Source: Ichthyophthirius multifiliis
Lineage: Eukaryota; Ciliophora; Oligohymenophorea; Hymenostomatida
DNA length: 64,000 bases
NCBI RefSeq assembly: GCF_000220395.1
Contig: NW_004085975.1
Location: 30,338 to 94,337 of the forward strand
Direction of reading: 5' to 3'
Made by a program: the position numbers and the translations under genes
Notes under the pieces: model-generated
The model's database searches: none
Told to the model about the DNA's origin: nothing
Seen by the model: only the letters and a program-made list of their open reading frames with translations
Shown: piece after piece, positions 30,504 to 44,499 of the stretch
How positions within the stretch are numbered: the stretch's first letter is position 1
Layout of the letters: each line of letters opens with the position of its first letter

Positions 30504-32912
30504 ATATACAATTTTGTTTAAATTTATTTATAAATATGAAAAATATATAATATTTATTTATATACAATTATTATTTTTTCATAATAATTATTATATAAAA
30601 CTTGTAATTATATTATATATAAAATATGTATTTATTTAAATAATGATTTTTATTTTAAATAGATATTATTCTATTTTTGTTTTTTTTTATTTAATAATTA
30701 AAATAAGCTTTACATGTTTATATTATTTAAATTTTGAATTATTTTATTATAAAAATTATTCAATTAATATATATATATTTTTTATTTTTTATTTTGTATA
30801 TTTACTTTTTTATATATAATAGTTTTATCTATATAATTATTAAATATATCAAAAAAACTATATATATTACGTCTATATATTAAAAATATTTAATAATTTT
30901 ATTATTTATTTATTTAAAATATTATTTTATAATTATATAATTATTATATTAATATATAATTTTTTAATTTTAGTTTTAATAGAATTATATTCTTTTAATT
31001 AATAATTTAATATTATTTTTTTGTATTATATCTAAATAAGATATATATATATTTTTATTATAATTATAACATAATATTTTATAAAATTAAAATCTATTTA
31101 ATTAATTATAGTATAAGTTAATCTTAAAATATTAAATTGTTTATAAAAAGCTACTTTTTTATTTAAATATTAATATGAAATGTAAAAAATATACATATTA
31201 AATATAATATAATTTAAAAATCAATATAATATATAAAAAATTTAGTATATACATATCAGAAATAAAATAATTAAATATACTAAATTTAATAAAATATAAA
31301 TAAAAATAATTGTATAAAAAAAAACTAAATTTCATATAATAATAAAAATACCATATATTAAAAATAATAAGTATTAAATAAAAGTAAAAAGTTACCTATT
31401 ATAAGAATTTTAAAATAAATATAAGTATTTAATAAATCTTATTAAAATTTTAATTTTACTTAAAACTTTAAAAGCAAACAAACAAAAAATTATGTTTATA
31501 TAAATATAAATTTTTATACATAAGAAACAAATAAATAAAAATGTTATGCCTAAATTATATTACTTATATAAGTATTAGAAAATAGTTTATTTAGAGAAAA
31601 TAAATTAATTTATATTATCTTAGTTAAAAAAATGCTTATTAATAAAAATTAAAAAAAAAAAAAAAAAATTATATATATAAAAATTTATAATAATCATAAT
31701 TATAAATTAAATAAATGATTTAGTTAATCTATTAAACTTAAGAATATATATAAATTCATTTAATTTAATAATAAAAATATAAATTAATAAAAGTTTTACA
31801 TTAACCTTCAACTAACCAATAAGAACAAAATTATTAAAAAAAGATTTTAATTAAAATAATATTGATTGTAAATACACTTATTTAATTTTATTAATAAAAT
31901 AATAATGAAATCTTTAATAAAAAATAAAGAAATAATTCCTTTTAAAATTAAAATATTTACTTTTAAAATAAAAAATCAAATAATTAATTTTAAATATAAT
32001 CTAAATAATATATTATAAGAATAATAACTATTAAAAAATAAAAAGAAAAAAAGGAAAATTTAATAAAAAAATATCTAAATATTAACAAAAGATATAATAA
32101 TTTTAATCAAATTAGAAAGTAATTTTTTTTTAAATAAAAAAAAACTAAAACTATTTTTTTTCTTTCGAAAAAACAAAATAAAGTATTTTTGATTTTTTTT
32201 GAGAATCAAAATTTATTTTCATTTTTCTTTTTCTATTTTTCGATTTTAATACAAAATTTATTTATTTCAATATAAGACTTTCTATTTTTTTTATTAAAAA
32301 ATGAATAAAAATAAATCAAAATAACTATTAAATTGATTAGAAAAAAAAATTAAAAATATTTCTAAAATAAAATATTAATGAAACTTTTAAGTCAAAACTA
32401 TTTTTTTTTTTTTTCGAAAAAAAAATAAGATTTTGAAAGAAAAATAAATACTTAAAAATATTCTAAAATATTTTCTCGAAAATGAATTAAAATTCTTATT
32501 TTTTTATTTTTTCGATTAATAAAGTTTATAAATTAATTATATATTCTATATTTCTAATAAAAAAATAAGTTAATTATTCTTTTCAAACTAATATTTATTA
32601 AAAGAAATAATATAATTTTGAATTAATATTATAAAGCAAAATCTTTTTTAGCTTAAAGAAAATTCATAAAGTAAATTGTTAATAATAAAATTTCTCTTTT
32701 TTAAAAAATATTGATATAAAATATATTATGATAATTTATTTTATAAAGTTTATTATATTTAATTGAATAAAAAAAATAATTTTTTAAATGAAAAAAGTTT
32801 TTTTTGTTTTGTTTTGTTTTGTTTTTTTTTAAATATTTTTTTTTTTTTTTGTAAAATTAAATTAAATTAAATAAGTATTTATGATAAATTAAAATAAATA
32901 AAATCTAATTAT
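30504..32912. other. longest AT-rich intergenic region of the window
   Basis: About 2.4 kb. No protein-like reading frame, tRNA or structured RNA is recognisable. It contains homopolymer-rich DNA and the (GTTTT) repeat at its right end. Confidence 0.6.
32806..32825. repeat. (GTTTT)4 pentanucleotide repeat
   Basis: Four tandem GTTTT units flanked by T runs, visible directly. Confidence 0.85.
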
Positions 32913-34348
32913 TCATTTTAATAAACTCATCCATTCAATAAAAACAGGTTTTAGTTTAGCCGTTTTCCCTTTGCAAGATTTCACAAAATCAGAGTCCTTT
33001 TTTATTTTATTTTTTTTTGTTAATAAAAATATATTTAAAATAACAAATTTATAATATAATTATTTCTTTACTATTAATTAATTAATATCTTATCTTTTAT
33101 TTTGGTCAACTTCAAGACTTTTTTATTTTACATACATATATAAATAAAGAAAAAAAATACCATTTCTAAAGAAATTCAATAAATTCTGCAGAATTTATAT
33201 TATTTAATTAAGGTATTTTAAAATCTTTTATACTATTAAGTACATCAAAAAATGTTTTATTCCTTAGAAAAAATAGAAATATTAAACCTAAAAATAAATA
33301 AAATTTTACTAATTAATATCTATAGGATGTTTAGCTTCTGAAATTTCAATCAAAAGAAGTCCTAGACTCCAAATATCAGTTTTAATAGTATAACTTTCAC
33401 CAGCTAATCTTTCAGGCTAACCAAAAAAATATAAAAAAATATAAAATAAAAGAATAATAATTACACTCATATAAATAGTAGTGCCAACGAAAGTATTTTT
33501 TTAATCTAAAGTACCATTTACTTACCCACAGATGCCTAAATCTGAAATTTTGATTTCTCCTTAAGAATTAACAAGAACATTACCGGGTTTAATATCTCTA
33601 TGTATAATTTTTAGTTCTTTGTGTAAATATTAAATTCCTTTAAGAATTTAATAAGTAACATATTTAATAATTGTCTCATTAACTTTTCCGGCTTTTTTAA
33701 GAATAGAATCGAGAGTACCTTAATCCATATATTCTAATATAATATTCAAAGTTCCTTCATAATAAAAAGCACAATAATATTATACTATATATTATGAATT
33801 GCAAGAAAAAAGAGTTTTAATTTCCCATATTAATTATTTTTAGAAATGTTCATCATTATTTAATTTTATTTCCTTTTTTTTTTTTTTTTTTAATATTAAA
33901 AAAATAAAATAAAAAAAAACCTTAATAGCATAAAATTTCCCTGATTATTTATGTTTTACTTTACTAACTTTACCTGATGTTCCTTTTCCAAGTTCATTTA
34001 ATATTTCGAAGTCTTCAAGTTTAAAATCAACATTTTTTTACATTATTTTTATTATCTTTTTATCCTAACTAACATATTCAGTATAACATTAAGATTTTTC
34101 TAATGTTAATTCTTTAAATCTATCTATTTTTTATTCAAATATAGATATTATAAATATATTTTAAATTAAAATAAAATAAGTGAATTATAAAATAAAATGT
34201 ACTTAATAAATCAATATCAACACTTTCTTCAGTTCTTTTTTAACTATTTATAATTATAAAAATTCTATTAGTAAAATTAATATTATGTAAATATATACTT
34301 TTCAGAAACTGTTTAGAATTATAAATTTAGTTTGTTCTTTTTTTCCAT
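32913..34348 (-). CDS. MAP kinase kinase-like protein kinase
   Basis: Exons: 34299-34348, 34203-34264, 33921-34123, 33465-33872, 33310-33416, 33161-33262, 33072-33117, 32913-32996. Seven GT-AG introns of 34-79 nt; 1062 nt (353 aa). Kinase motifs are GKGTSGKV (Gly loop), FYAIKEIKL (ATP Lys), EYMDQGTLDSIL, IHRDIKPGNVLV (catalytic loop), ISDLGICGQ (DLG in place of DFG), and FVGTTIYMSPERL with S/T phosphosites in the MAP2K position. Then come DIWSLGLLLIE and CLEVDQNKRQDI. This pattern is that of MEK/MKK kinases, which phosphorylate MAP kinases. The N-terminal extension is about 70 residues. The 34-nt first intron is among the shortest in the window. Confidence 0.88.
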
Positions 34349-35428
34349 TTTTTATAATTATTGATAAATATAAAAATATAAAAAAGATAAAAAAATATTT
34401 TAAAAATAAATGGAAAATAAAGTAATTATATAATATATAAATTATTAATAAATAAAATGAATTATTAAAAAAATTGTATAAAAATAAAAAATAAAACTTG
34501 AAATATGTTAAAAGATAGTAATCTTTATTAATTTATTTATTTAATTATTTAATTATTTATATTATTTTAAAAAAATATTAAATATTTAATTTATGTTTTT
34601 ATTCTTAAAAATTAAAAATTACCTTTTATCTTTTTTAAAGTATTATCATTTCATCTCTTATTTTTAATTTTTTTTTTTTTTATAATTAATATTTTATTCC
34701 TTATTTTTAAATTTCCTATTAGTTTATTTTTAATTAATATAAAAAGTGCATTATTTTAATTTTTACGATTTTCTATAAAATAAGTATATTTATTTATTTA
34801 TAACCAAAATATGTTAAATAACAATAATTTGATAAGAATAGTTTTTTATGTTCTTGATAATTCCTATTTTTTTTTTTATTTTTTTTTACATATTATTAAA
34901 AATCACTCTAAAAATTAATTGTAATATACATTTTAGCGATAGATAAAGAATTTATAATATATGAATAACAAATTTAAAATTGTTAAAAAAGACATATAAA
35001 TAAAAATGAAAATTAAAGAATAAAGAAAAAAATGACAAAAAAAGTTAATATTATTTGTATAATTCCCAATAAATTGTTAAAAATAGCATCATCTAAATTA
35101 TTTTTAAAAATTCCGAATATTTAAAAAATATATTAAAAATTCAGAAAGTTAAAAAAAATAATATACTCGTAAATATTAGTGAAAGAAGTATAAAAAATAA
35201 AGTAAAAAGAAGGAAAAACAAGTAAAAATAAGGGAATAAAATATAAAAGAAAAGAAATAATAATAATAAAAAACATATTTTACTAATTTAATAATAAATA
35301 TATACAAAACAAACATTTATATATTTTATAGTCTTATATATATACATTTATTTATACTAAAATATAAAATAAAAAATAAAAAATCTTAAAAAATAATTTT
35401 AAAAGAAACAATACAATTTTCACATAAA
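34349..35428. other. AT-rich intergenic region
   Basis: About 1.1 kb upstream of the kinase gene and downstream of the nuclease gene, with no supportable gene. Confidence 0.65.
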
Positions 35429-36289
35429 TCATTTAACCATAAACTAAGCAGTTAAACTTAAATGATCACTAGAAAAAACTTAATTAGGCAATCCTTTTTA
35501 TCCAATTTATTCTTTACTAGGTAATTAATTATACCCAATAAGTTCCAAAGACCCAAAAGTATAAAATATATAATCAATAACTCTACATTATTCTTCTTAT
35601 TTTCTTTATTTAAAAGTCGTAAAAGAAGCATGATCATAAGCATTTTTAAAAACTCCTATTTTTTTCAAATTTTAAATACATTAATAATCTGGTTCTGCGT
35701 TAAAATCTCCTAAAAAAATAAGAGGAAGACCTTTTTACGAATATTTTTAATTATAATTTTTTAAAAAATGATCAATTTGTTAAATTCGAGTATTTTCATA
35801 TTCTTTTTTAGCTTTTAAATGAGTTACACAAACTTAAACTTTATAGGAATTTTACTTTTCTTCTAAAAGGAAATAAAAATACGATTAATTTACAGTTTTT
35901 TCATAAACAAGATAATTAACTACATCTTTTTCTAAAACTTTAAATTTCTGATTATTTATACAGACTAATTATCCATCTTGATTATCTGGTTTTTTATTAA
36001 AAAAACATGTATGAGTATCCTTTAATATTTCTTCGAAAAAAACAGGTTTATCAACTTCTTCTAAACATATTATATCAGCAAATGCTCTTTATTTTAGATG
36101 TTCTTCATGAAGTTTTTACCGATATTACCAGTTCAAATATTCGTCTGAGCATTAAGGGAATTCGCCCGCAAGAGAATCAGCAAGGGTATTCCATTATGTA
36201 ATTGTAAAAACTTTATTAAGATTTATTTTATGAAAATCGTTTCGTAAATTATGGTTATCAGAATTAGTTTATTATAAATCTTTTTACAT
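35429..36289 (-). CDS. nocturnin/CCR4-type EEP nuclease
   Basis: A single exon of 861 nt (286 aa), ATG at 36289 and TGA at 35429. The endonuclease/exonuclease/phosphatase fold is complete: WNTLADSLAGEFPQCSDEYL (the WNVLA-type start of the CCR4/nocturnin/angel group), ICLEEVD with the metal-binding Glu, VTHLKAKKEYENTRIQQ, LGDFNAEPD, VIDYIFYT and SSDHLSL with the catalytic Asp/His. The family comprises Mg2+-dependent deadenylases or phosphatases, and nocturnin removes the 2'-phosphate of NADP(H). The protein is almost only the catalytic core, with no LRR region as in CCR4 and no long targeting sequence. The substrate cannot be told from sequence. It is one of the few conserved genes here without introns. 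Confidence 0.9.
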
Positions 36290-37168
36290 TTTTATTTGTT
36301 TATTTTATTTTATTTTATTTAATTATTACATATATATAATATTTTATTATATTCTTCTTTTAATATATTTATCTGTAATAATAGCTTTTTTAATTAAATT
36401 TTTTATTTATATAAATATCAATTTCTATATTATAATTTTCCTATTTTATATCTTAGGAAAGTACTGAATTTCAATAATATTATTATTAATTGATAAAACT
36501 ATATATAATTTGATAAATTTACAAAAATTAAAATATGTTTATTTATATCATTTTAAAATATTTGAGATAATAATGCATAAATATAAAGTGCTTAATTAAG
36601 TTGTATTTTATATAATTAAATAAATTTATTGGGTAAGATATTGCAATCAAAATTAAAGTTTTTTAAACTATAATTAAAGGATTATATATATAATTTGTAT
36701 ATGGAAATATTACATACTAAAACGTAAATCAATAAAGAATAAATATTAGAACTTTTAACAAATATAAAATGAATTTATTATATATTAAATTAAAATATTT
36801 AAATAAAAAATATTCCTAAAAATAAAAATAAAAATAAAAATTATTAATTATATAATTAATACAATATAAATGATTTTATTTTATTTTTTCTATTTTTTTT
36901 ATTAATTAAAAAAATTATTAAATTTAAATTTTTTCGTTTATAAATTTTTAATAAAAAAAATATTTCAAAAATAACAAATTGAAATTATAATTAGTTACAA
37001 AACATATATAATTCTGATATTATTGATATTAAAATCAAGAATAAATAATAAATTATATTTTTATAATAATCATTTCAATAATATTTTTATAAAAAATAGT
37101 TAATTTAAAAAAAAAAATATTTATTTTTAATTTTAAAGCAAAATTTTGAATAAAAAATTAAAAAAAAT
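36290..37168. other. AT-rich spacer between divergent genes
   Basis: About 880 bp between the starts of the nuclease gene (-) and the carboxypeptidase gene (+). It holds no recognisable gene. Confidence 0.65.
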
Positions 37169-38920
37169 ATGCTTAAAGCAAATAATAAATTAAAAAACTA
37201 AATTATAAAAAATAAAAGAAATGATTCCGAAGAGGAAGGTTTTATCGATGATTTTTAAAATGACGAAAAATAAGCTTAATTATAACCTATTTAAAACATT
37301 ACAGAATATCAATTATAAAATAAAGATCTTTATAATATATTGAAGCTTCCTGAGGCAAATCCACTATTAGAATAAGATTAAAAAATATCGTATACATAAA
37401 GGATATAATACAATTAATTACAAATAGAGTAAAATAAAATTGTAAAAATAAAAAATTATATTTTTAAATAAAAAATAATAATAAAAAAAATAAAAATAAA
37501 AGAAAAATATTACCATAATATACCAATGTTTTATCCTAAAGAAAAAGTAGAGCGGAATCTTTAAATAGTTCAAACTTACTGCCTAATATATACCCTAAAA
37601 TAAATATAAAATAGAATTTTTATGATTAAAATACTTTATATGGAAAATATAAAATGTCTAATTCTTATTAATTAATCTATTAAAAATTATTCGACACTCG
37701 TCCTGAAAATGAGCAAAAAACATATTTTGCTTCTTATAATTTTGAATTAGATAAAATAAATTATGACCCAACTTTAATAAACACTTACTTTGATGTTTTT
37801 GAAGATGAAAATTATCATAAAAATAATGAGTTTTAATAATAGAAGGGATTTATTTAATTTGATAGCAAATTCGAAAGTGGAAATTTAATGTATGTTTATT
37901 AAAAGAATAATGTAAATAACGAATATGACCTTATATTAGCTAATGATACAAATTCTAAAGGATATAATTAATGGTTTTGTTTTTCTACAAAAAATAATTA
38001 AAAAAACTAAACAATTTAATTTAATATCGTTAATATGGTATTTTTTTTATTTTTTAAATAATATTAAAATAAATATAACTTTTTAAAGTAAAAAAGTAAT
38101 TCTTTATTTTTAAATGGAATGAAACCTGCGATTTTTTCATATAAAAATTAATTAAAAAGTTAAAATATATAATAGTGGGAAAGAGGAGGATTCGCAATTT
38201 AATATTATTAAAATTAGATATATAAAGTAATAAAAACTAAATTTAATTTAAAAGATATTAAAAAATCAAGTATTTATAAATAAAAATCAGGATTAAGCAT
38301 AAGAAAAAAATTATTATACATTATCTTTTTAATATACATTTGAATTTGAAAATGATACTGTTTTTTTTGCTATGACATATCCATATACATATACTAAAAT
38401 GATGAATCATATTGAAAAAATAACAAATCAAGCCAAAACCTAAAAAGAAATGTAAAAAATATCAACTAAAAATATATATATATATATATTAAAAAAAAAA
38501 AAACAGATATGTAAAAAAAGAAACTTTATGTAAAAGTCTCTGCTAAAATGATGTACCATTATTAACAATTGCAAATACAAAACCTAAAAATACAACAAAA
38601 GAATAAAGAATAGCAATAATATTAGCAAGACAACATCCTGGAGAAACAGTATCTTCTTACTTAATGGAAGGTTTAATTAATTAATTAATTTCGAATTCTA
38701 TAGAAGCAAACTTTTTGAAAAATAAATATATATTTAAAATTATACCTTTAGTAAATCCTGACGGAGTAATATATGGTAATTTTAGGTAAATATAACAGTC
38801 TATAAATACAATATATAAAAGTATATATATAGATATATACTTATTAATAATAAAAAATATAATAAATATTCATATAAATATATATATTTATTTTAATATA
38901 ATTATATATATAAATATATA

Positions 38921-38956
<36 letters not shown>

Positions 38957-39880
38957 TGTAGTTTATCAGGAAAAGATTTAAATAGATAATGGCATTCTCC
39001 AAGCAAAAAAATACATCCATGTATATATGGAATTAAGAAACTTTTAAATTATTTTAAAAAATAAAGCTTTGAAATCGATTATTTTGTTGATTTGCATGGA
39101 CATAGTAAAAAAATGAATTCGTTTATATATGCTTGTAGATTAGAATCTGATATAAACGGAAGTAAATTATTTCCTTTTATTTTCTCTAAAATAAACCCAA
39201 TGTTTAATTTTTCACAATGTACTTTTGGTTTAGAATAATTTAAAGTAAAAACAATATATATTAATTTTTTTTTAAATAATAAAAATAAAAGGAAAATACG
39301 GCAAGAGGAATATCTTGGAATTCCGGGATAAATAGACCCAAATATTTTTACAATAGAAACTTCTTTTTATGGTCATGATACTTAATCGAAGCCCACTCAT
39401 TTTTTTATTTCTGATTTATTAAGATTAGGTTAAGACTTTATAAAAACAATGTATGCTTATTAAATGGAAAACACCAAAGTATATAATGGAATATGCAAAA
39501 ATAATCTCCTAGTTGATCTTTAAAGTATACATTTTTAAAATAATTAATAGGAAGAAACATCAGGAAGTGATTCAGATCCCTTTGCGGATGAAATTATAGA
39601 ATAAAAAAGTGAATTTTTACAATAGAAAACTAAAAAGAAATAATTAAATAAATAAAGTACACAAAAAAACCCAGGAAAAGTTATAAATTAAATAAGATTT
39701 ATACTTTAGAAAACCTAAATAATGAAAAGGAACAATAAAAAATAATTTATAAAGAAAAATAAGGAAATAAAATAAAAAATTAGCATCAAAACTAACAATA
39801 ATAACAAGAAAAAGGACTAAGCAGTACATAAATAAAAGAAAATATTAAAGACGAATAAAAAAAATAACAAAATAAAATGA
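37169..39880 (+). CDS. cytosolic carboxypeptidase (M14D, AGBL/CCP type)
   Basis: Exons: 37169-37428, 37503-38037, 38089-38451, 38507-38785, 38956-39244, 39292-39880; about 770 aa. The N-terminal CCP domain shows FESGNLMYVY and NYYTLSFQYTFEFENDTVFF, followed by PYTYTKM. The catalytic M14 domain has ARQHPGETVSS (zinc HxxE), NPDGV, DLNRQW, VDLHGHS (second zinc His) and the catalytic Glu in FTIETSFYGH. The family removes Glu from tubulin tails and acts in ciliary microtubule maintenance. Two one-base excesses are inferred, in an A7 run near 38,309 and a CCC near 39,335. The basic Lys/Gln/Asn-rich tail reaches TGA at 39,878 but may continue in another frame (see next feature). Confidence 0.9.
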
Positions 39881-40707
39881 ATAAATTCGCAAAAAATACT
39901 CATTATAATACAAATAATAATGAATTAGATAATAGATTTTTAACAAAAACTAATTATTCATCAAATATAAATAATAATAAACTTTCTTTAAATATGAGAC
40001 AAGAAATAAATAATTCCAAAAATAAAAAATATTTGAAATTTAATTATGAATTTAAGGTTTTATAGAAAGGATAAAATTATAGTATTTACTAAATTTTAAA
40101 ATAGTGTAAAAATACTAAAATTATAAAAGTATAAACTAAAAATGACATTGTTTAATAAAATTAATAATAATAAGGAGGATTAAATATAAATTAAGTAAAT
40201 AATAATTAATAAATATAAATAAAATAAAGGAAATAAAGGAATTAAAGTCAGTAAAATATAAACGAAGGTAATTAAATAATCAAATAAAAATAATAAATGC
40301 ATAAAAATCCCTAATAAAATGTCCTTATATAAAACTTTGGAAAAATACTTAAAGATAATATTCATAAATATAATTTTTAATTGAAAGATTTATACCTATA
40401 AAGAAATAACTCATCCTAATTTTAAACTTATAGAAATAACTCATAAAACTAATAAAGAAATAATGCTAATAATTTTAATGATAATTATCCTAATACAACA
40501 ATCCATTCAAACTATTAAACTAATTTGAATTAAAAAGTTAATAAATATAATGTCAATAAACCAAATTATAATTATGGAGTTTAAGAACAATAAATATAAT
40601 AAAAATATGATGTTAATAATAATTTTTTATAACCAAAAAGAAGTTTAGTTACATAAAATAACTCTACGACTTATAAATAAATTAATAAATCTTACGATAT
40701 CAATTGA
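39877..40707 (+). CDS. Asn/Gln-rich frame abutting the carboxypeptidase gene, probably its C-terminal tail
   Basis: ATG at 39877 overlaps the carboxypeptidase TGA by two bases. The frame runs 831 nt (276 aa) to TGA at 40,705. It is Asn/Gln/Lys/Tyr-rich, with no domain beyond a short less-biased stretch (YLKFNYEFKVLQKG). There is no spacer for a 3' end and promoter, and the composition matches the preceding carboxypeptidase tail. I therefore think it is the same protein, separated by a one-base error or small intron, rather than an independent gene. Confidence 0.5.
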
Positions 40708-40865
40708 AAATTATAAACTTGAATTATTAAAAACATAAAATAAAAAATATTAATAATATTTAAATAATATATATAAATTAAAAATATTATATTAGTAATT
40801 ATAAATTTTTTTCATATTAAATATTTTTTTTTATATGTTGCTATTTTATTATTTCTCTTTTGTTT

Positions 40866-43026
40866 TCATTCCTAAAATTTTTAAATTTAAAAACTACTTC
40901 CTAATAAATCTTCTGTAATATCAAGTTATAATTATTCAATAGTAGTTATTTAAAGAAATTATGGAATTTAACATTTCTAAATGGCAATACATTCACAAAT
41001 AAACTCATTTAAAATTTCCATTCTTCCAACTATTAAATTCACAATAGGACTTGCAAAACTATTTTAATAAAAAACAATTGTAATATTTTTTTTAAATGTT
41101 TTTACTCTAATCCTATTTTTATATCATTAAGAAATTGAACTTATTAAAATAGTTCTTTTCCATATTAAGATTATATTTCTTTTGACATACCTGTCATACT
41201 TAAAATTAAAAATAAAAAAATATTAAAAAAAAGAAGGGTATTAAATATATATACCTTTTATTTTTTAATAATAATAATTTTTATTATATTTATATAATAA
41301 TTCTATATATACTTTAAATTTAAATTCAAATTTTATAGATTTTTTAATTAACTTATAGCTTTTTCAATTTCTAAAGCACCTTCATCAGTAATTAAATTAT
41401 TTCTAATAATAAAATAAATATATATTAAAATATAAATAATACCCAAAACTTAATATTAAATCTTTTAAATCTTATAACTCATTTAATGCTTAAGCAGTTT
41501 CTATTGCACCAACTTTATCAATTCTATTTTCTCTTTTTTAATTAAAAATATAAAAGGTATAAATAATTATTATTTACAATACTCCCAATGTAAGTTTTTT
41601 TAGTTTTTTTAATTATTTTATAGAACCTGCTAAAGCAGTAACACCTTCTGTACTTAATTTATTATAACTAGTAATTTTATAATTTATTAAAACATTATTA
41701 TTATATATATTTGTAAATTAAAAATAATAATAATACTTTAACATTAATTATAATTAGGATAATCCTGTTAAATGTAAAAGTGCAGTTGATAATTCAACTG
41801 CAGCTTCATCCTCCATATCATTTTGATAAAAATTAAGATCTAAAGATTATAATTTTCTTAAGTTTTTTAGCCCATCAGCTAATTCTTTTATACCTTAATT
41901 TTAAATACAATTCCATCCCAAAAACAAAGAAAGTTCCTACAACTCTCTCAAATGTTCAAATCCTGTGGCTATTGTCCTTATTCCTTCTTCTCCTATTTAA
42001 TTCTCACCAAGTAAGATTTTTAAAGATTTTAATTTTTTCATTGATTTTAAGCCACTAGAAAGTGAATTAATTCCTTAAGATTATACATTATTTGAACTTT
42101 AAATTATTTTTTAATATTTTATTATTTTATTTTTTTATAAAAAAAGACTCTAAATATAAATGTAAAAGCTGCATATGTTTCATATGTGATATATATTCAC
42201 CAATAATTTAAAGACTATCATTTCCTAAATTATTATCACTTTTTAATATTATATTTATTTATTTTTTTAAAGACTAAAACAAATAAAAAAACTAAAAATT
42301 ACATCAAACTCAATGTTAATTTTTCTAATTTATTTATTTATTAAAGGTTAATGATTAATTATTCTATTCCTTTAGAATTAATACGATTATAACTTGAACA
42401 AAAATAAATAAAATTTTAATATTAATTTTTATCATATTTACTATAATTTATTTTTAAAACTCAAAAAAAAAGGCTGGCTATATTCCATTTTTTTTTTAGA
42501 CTGAGTTTTAAAAATAAAAATACAGTAAAAAATAGAATATAATAATGTTAATATATATATATGTATATATAATATTCAAATATATATATGATATTATTTA
42601 TTTTTTACTCAAGATTTAATTTTAATTCTTTTAAATTCTTTAAAGAACCTATTGCTTCGGCTAATTTCCAAATTCCTTCATAACCTATATCATTTTCACT
42701 TTTGAAAATAAGACAAATTGGCTTATTATATTTTTATTATTTTTTACTTTAATTTTAATTCTAATTTTTCTAAATTTTTTAATAATTTTAATGAGTAAGC
42801 TATATTTATAATTCCTTCTAAACCTATGTATTACATTCTGATATTTTTATAATTTTTATTGGAAAAATTATATATTTTCATACCCAACGTCTAAATAAGC
42901 TTATTTTTTTTCTTCAACTTATTTTAAAAAACTACTCTCACTTTGTTCTGATATACCAAGTAAAGTATTTTCAAAACAATTTTAATCAGGTAAATCATTA
43001 CTATATTATTTAATCATTTTTCTCAT
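40866..43026 (-). CDS. leucine-rich repeat protein, ribonuclease-inhibitor type
   Basis: The first exons are 42884-43026, 42748-42837, 42609-42698, 42303-42392, 42149-42238, 41743-42096; later exons are less certain, ending at TGA 40,866. About nine to ten LRRs of the RNI/NLRC3 kind are visible, such as ENDIGYEGIWKLAEAIGSLK, YNRINSKGIEQLIINLQQ, ENQIGEEGIRTIATGFEHLR and NCIQNQGIKELADGLKNLRK. Four successive exons are exactly 90 nt with phase-2 borders, one LRR each. Downstream repeats are merged in a 354-nt exon. No NACHT or other effector domain is present, so it is likely a scaffold. The C-terminal 60 residues (SFASPIVNLIVGRMEIL) are not LRR. The boundary near 41,583 does not close in frame and may hide an error. 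Confidence 0.82.
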
Positions 43027-44499
43027 TTTTTATTATTGCATTTTACAAATATTTTAATTTATTTTATTAATTATGTTGAGTTTTTTTATTTTTAAAATAT
43101 ATATTTAATTTTTTTAATTTAATAAATTTTCTATAGTTCTTATTATTAAAATTTATAATGATTATATTTAAAGCATTTTTTATAAAATTTTGATAAATAA
43201 TAAATACAAAAAATAAAGCAAAATTTATATCCAATATATATAAAAATAATATAAATACAAATACTAAATATATAATAATTTATTTATAATATTATATATA
43301 TATATATTATTTAAATATTTTTATAATTAATTAATTAAATATAATTTTTTTTTTTATATGATTATCTTTTTTATATAAGAAAATTTATAAAATAAAATTA
43401 AATTAAATTTTACCAAAAAAAAATAATTTAAATTTTATGAAAAAAAATATAAATTTATTATATTTATTAAAAATAAAACTAATATTAGATTACATATTTT
43501 ATTTTGGAAAAATATAATTCATATTATATTTATTTTTATATTAAAAAAAATTAAACCAATTAAAGAATTCGGTTTTATAATAGTTTTATTTAAAGTTAAA
43601 ATGTTATAATTATATTCACAATATTTTAAACAATTTATTAGATCAACAAGCTAATTAAATAATATATAATAACTACTTTGAAAATACATTTTTTTTTTAT
43701 AAAATAAAATATTATATTATAATCTATTTATTAAACAATTTAAAATTACATTTATAAATTTTCAGATTTAATTTTTACATAATCATTTAAGAATTTATAT
43801 GAAAATATCATCACAAATTTTACTTAAATAAATAAGTTATTATTTAATATTTTCATTAAATATTTACTTTTATATATTTATAGTCATATTATAAATATTT
43901 CTTATTTATAAATTAATCGCATTTTTAATTTTAAGTGGACAAAACAATTTTTTTTTGGACATATCTTTATCCAAATTTTTTCCTTTATAAATATTTGTAA
44001 TTTATCAAAAAAACTTTTATTATTATTTAATCAATATTTATTTAATTTAAAACTTATGTTTTTTTTTAAATCTAAATTTAATTATTTAAGTTAATTTTAA
44101 TTGACATATAATCATTTCAGTCTTTAAAATATAAAAAATACCTTTTATTTAAATCTTAATTAAATTTAAAAATACTTTTAAATAGTTTTTATATATATAT
44201 AAATAGTAGTTTATAAAGTTTATAAAATGGATTATATTATTATATTAAATATTATAACAATAATGATAATTTATTTTAAAAAAAAAAAAAATGATTTTAT
44301 TTTATATAAAAATATATAAAATAAGATATAAAAAAATTTAATAAACAAATATAATAAATAAATAAGAATTAAAAAATATATTATTGAAAAATATTTATTT
44401 ATTTTTTGATAATTATTACAATTTATTTAATTTAATAATGTTTTATAATAAAAAATTTTAATAGATTTTCATTATATAATTTAATAAAGTTAACAAAAA
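43027..44499. other. AT-rich intergenic region
   Basis: About 1.5 kb with no supportable gene, tRNA or repeat array. Confidence 0.6.
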
